Assembly (NCBI GenBank): GCA_026997215.1
Contig: JALWJP010000156.1
Coordinates: forward strand, 1-7,346
Reading direction: 5' to 3'
Source: Nanobdellati archaeon
GTDB lineage: Archaea > EX4484-52 > JAADEF01
DNA length: 7,346 nt
The position numbers and the translations under genes were made by a program. The notes below the pieces were generated by a model. The model saw only the letters and a list, made by a program, of their open reading frames with translations, made no database searches and was not told the origin of the DNA. This document shows, piece by piece, positions 5,730 to 7,346 of the stretch. Each line of letters starts with the position of its first letter. Within the stretch, counting starts at the first letter, position 1.

Positions 5730-7343
5730 TCATACACCTTGCTGTTGCCAATATTCTTTCAATTCTTTAAAGATATCACTACCCAACAACTCTTGAAGAT
5801 CTTTTTCCTCTACTTTTTTCTTTTCTATAAATTTCATAACATACTGCTCATCTCTATAAAATTCAGCAACAATTTTACCCACAGAATTTATGGTTTTAAT
5901 GCGATTACGTTGCATCCAATCTAAAATTTTTATTTTCTTTTGTAACTCTTCCTCTATCTCTTCCTCACTCATACCTGTATAAAGATGTATGTCTTCGTAA
6001 ATTCTATAAGATTTATTTATTTTATCAAGAGTATCGTTTTTGGCATTCCATCTGTAGATAATGTTAAAAGTACTTTTCTCCTCTGCAGGAATTATTTCTG
6101 CTACTTCCAAAGTTCTTCTTATACCCAATCTTCTGTGTCTAAATTGCACCACAATAAGATGTAAAGCGCTTAATACAGATGGAGGTAATTCCATAGGAGG
6201 ATTTATTAGTCTTTTAAATACTTCTTCTGCTCTATCTCCATGGAAAGTTGCATAAGCACTGTGACCTGTTCTAATAGCCTCAAACATTACCTCTGCTTCT
6301 GCTTTTCTTCTAATCTCTCCGATGATAATGCGGTCTGGTCTCATTCTTAGAGAATTAACAAGTAAATCCAGCATAGTTACTGCTCCTTTTCCTTCTGCAT
6401 TAGCTTCTCGAGAAGAAAAAGGCACCCAATGTAGAAAACTAGGTAAATTAATTTCCCTTGTATCTTCTATACTTATAATTCTATGATTTGCAGGCATAAA
6501 AGGCATAAGAACGTTAAGCATAGATGTTTTTCCCGAAGCAGTACCTCCCGCAACTAATATATTCATCTCGTATTGTATGGCAGTCCATAAAAAAGCTGCA
6601 ACTTCTTTGCTTAAAGTGCCGTGCTCGATGAAGTGAATTATTGTCCAAGGACTTCGAGAAAACTTTCTGATAGTGATGGTATTGCCCTCAGTAGAAATAG
6701 GAAATAAGGTTGCGTTTACTCTATCACCTGTAGGTAAATGAGCATCCATCAAAGGTGTAAGATTAGTTATTTGTCTACCTACTCTTCTCCCTATAGACGA
6801 TGCAAAATTATATATCTTCTCTTCACTTTCTATATAAATATTGGTTTTAACCCATCCAAAACGTTTATGATAAACCCATACGGGCTCTTTATGACCGTTA
6901 ACCACTATCTCTTCTAAATTAGCATCATTAAGCAAAAGTTCTATATCCTCTAATCCTAACATCTCGTGTAATAAAATACCGCTTAAATAAAGTTTTTCTT
7001 TTTCATCTGTATAAGGTAAATACTTTTCCATTAAAGTTAAAATTTTAGTTCTGAACTTTTCTTTTACTTTAGTATAAGCAGCAGGATCTATAAATTCACG
7101 AACGCTTAAATCTATTTCGTGAATAAGTTCTTCTTTAATAGTTTCCAATATAGCTTTCATAGCCACGCTTATTTCTTTTCGTGTTAGAAAATATAAAGGC
7201 ACATATTCTTTTTCATATCTTTTAATTTCCACCTTTGCTTTAACATCATCGGCCTCTAACTCATATCTATCTAGAATCTCTACTTTCTCATTTCCTTTCT
7301 TAGAGCCTTTCTTCTTGATAGATTTTTTCTTTATAGACTTCAT
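5730..7343 (-). CDS. Type II/IV secretion system assembly ATPase (TadA/VirB11/Epd-like)
   Basis: 537 residues from the ATG at 7343. After a lysine-rich start (KSIKKKSIKKKGSKKG) and an N-terminal domain (about 40-230, with VNGHKEPVWVYH and LPTGDRVNATL segments) comes the RecA-like ATPase core: Walker A GGTASGKT (266-273), Asp box SIEDTRE (291-297), Walker B RIIIGEIR (338-345) and His box TGHSAYATFHGD (359-370). An archaeal-type C-terminal extension follows (about 420-537), with LYTGMSEEEIEEEL. The enzyme should be a cytoplasmic hexamer driving assembly or retraction of a type IV filament or a secretion pseudopilus. It heads the operon seen here, followed at once by two platform genes. The archaellum motor FlaI is a relative, but no archaellum genes are present and the two-platform context argues against it. 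Only 3 bases remain upstream and they contain no stop, so the true start could lie outside the window. Confidence 0.92.
   Translation of the reverse strand: MKSIKKKSIKKKGSKKGNEKVEILDRYELEADDVKAKVEIKRYEKEYVPLYFLTRKEISVAMKAILETIKEELIHEIDLSVREFIDPAAYTKVKEKFRTKILTLMEKYLPYTDEKEKLYLSGILLHEMLGLEDIELLLNDANLEEIVVNGHKEPVWVYHKRFGWVKTNIYIESEEKIYNFASSIGRRVGRQITNLTPLMDAHLPTGDRVNATLFPISTEGNTITIRKFSRSPWTIIHFIEHGTLSKEVAAFLWTAIQYEMNILVAGGTASGKTSMLNVLMPFMPANHRIISIEDTREINLPSFLHWVPFSSREANAEGKGAVTMLDLLVNSLRMRPDRIIIGEIRRKAEAEVMFEAIRTGHSAYATFHGDRAEEVFKRLINPPMELPPSVLSALHLIVVQFRHRRLGIRRTLEVAEIIPAEEKSTFNIIYRWNAKNDTLDKINKSYRIYEDIHLYTGMSEEEIEEELQKKIKILDWMQRNRIKTINSVGKIVAEFYRDEQYVMKFIEKKKVEEKDLQELLGSDIFKELKEYWQQQGV
5735..5740 (-). 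promoter_or_regulatory. Ribosome binding site (AAGGTG) deciding the start of the first platform gene
   Basis: On the minus strand AAGGTG matches the anti-Shine-Dalgarno end of archaeal 16S rRNA (GGAGGTGA) and sits 6 nt before ATG 5728. It lies within the last codons of the ATPase gene. Confidence 0.6.
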
Positions 7344-7346
7344 AGA

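Noticed and set aside
5730..7343. Archaellum motor FlaI
   Set aside because: Two separate single-domain platform genes follow where one long FlaJ would be expected, and no fla/arl accessory genes are seen. The motifs alone do not separate the families.
1..7346. CRISPR arrays, insertion sequences, integrase sites at the tRNA 3' end
   Set aside because: No spaced direct repeats, no transposase-like frames and no second copy of the tRNA 3' end were found in the window.

Overview
The window comes from an AT-rich archaeal genome. The evidence is a full-length two-ring Cdc48/p97 AAA+ ATPase, a tRNA gene interrupted after position 37 by an intron with a bulge-helix-bulge splice structure, TATA-box-like promoter elements (TTTAAATA, TTTTTAAA) instead of -35/-10 boxes, and an archaeal-type pilus/secretion ATPase with two separate platform proteins. 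Lineage cannot be fixed from this sequence; a euryarchaeal or DPANN-type archaeon fits best.

Layout. Positions 1-375 (+) hold the 3' end of ftsY, the SRP receptor GTPase, cut by the window edge. Two bases later comes a complete UPF0047/YjbQ-family gene (378-803, +). It converges with and overlaps by 38 bp the 3' end of a large cdc48 gene (766-3501, -). A 102-bp divergent intergenic region (3502-3603) carries the cdc48 promoter and the promoter of a tRNA-Thr(UGU) gene (3604-3725, +) with a 48-nt intron. From 3786 to the right edge, three tightly packed minus-strand genes form one operon, read right to left: a PilT/VirB11-like secretion ATPase (5730-7343), a first T2SSF platform protein (4871-5728) and a second (3786-4874), with junctions of 1 nt and a 4-bp ATGA overlap.

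How the genes work together. FtsY serves co-translational membrane targeting. Cdc48 is a protein-unfolding motor of protein quality control. The right-hand operon encodes the cytoplasmic motor and the two-piece membrane platform of a type IV filament (pilus) machine; one ATPase plus two separate half-size platform proteins resembles methanogen Epd pili and bacterial Tad systems more than the archaellum FlaI/FlaJ pair. No pilin or prepilin peptidase gene lies in the window.

Most notable points: the Cdc48 protein carries an unusually large insert of about 155 residues between the D1 ATPase core and the D1 lid helices, with a hint of internal duplication; the tRNA intron can fold either into the strict splice motif or into a competing local hairpin; a perfectly palindromic AT element lies between cdc48 and the tRNA; and the convergent yjbQ/cdc48 pair appears to embed each gene's T-rich termination tract in the other's coding sequence. 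No wholly new system is evident; these are variations on known machinery.
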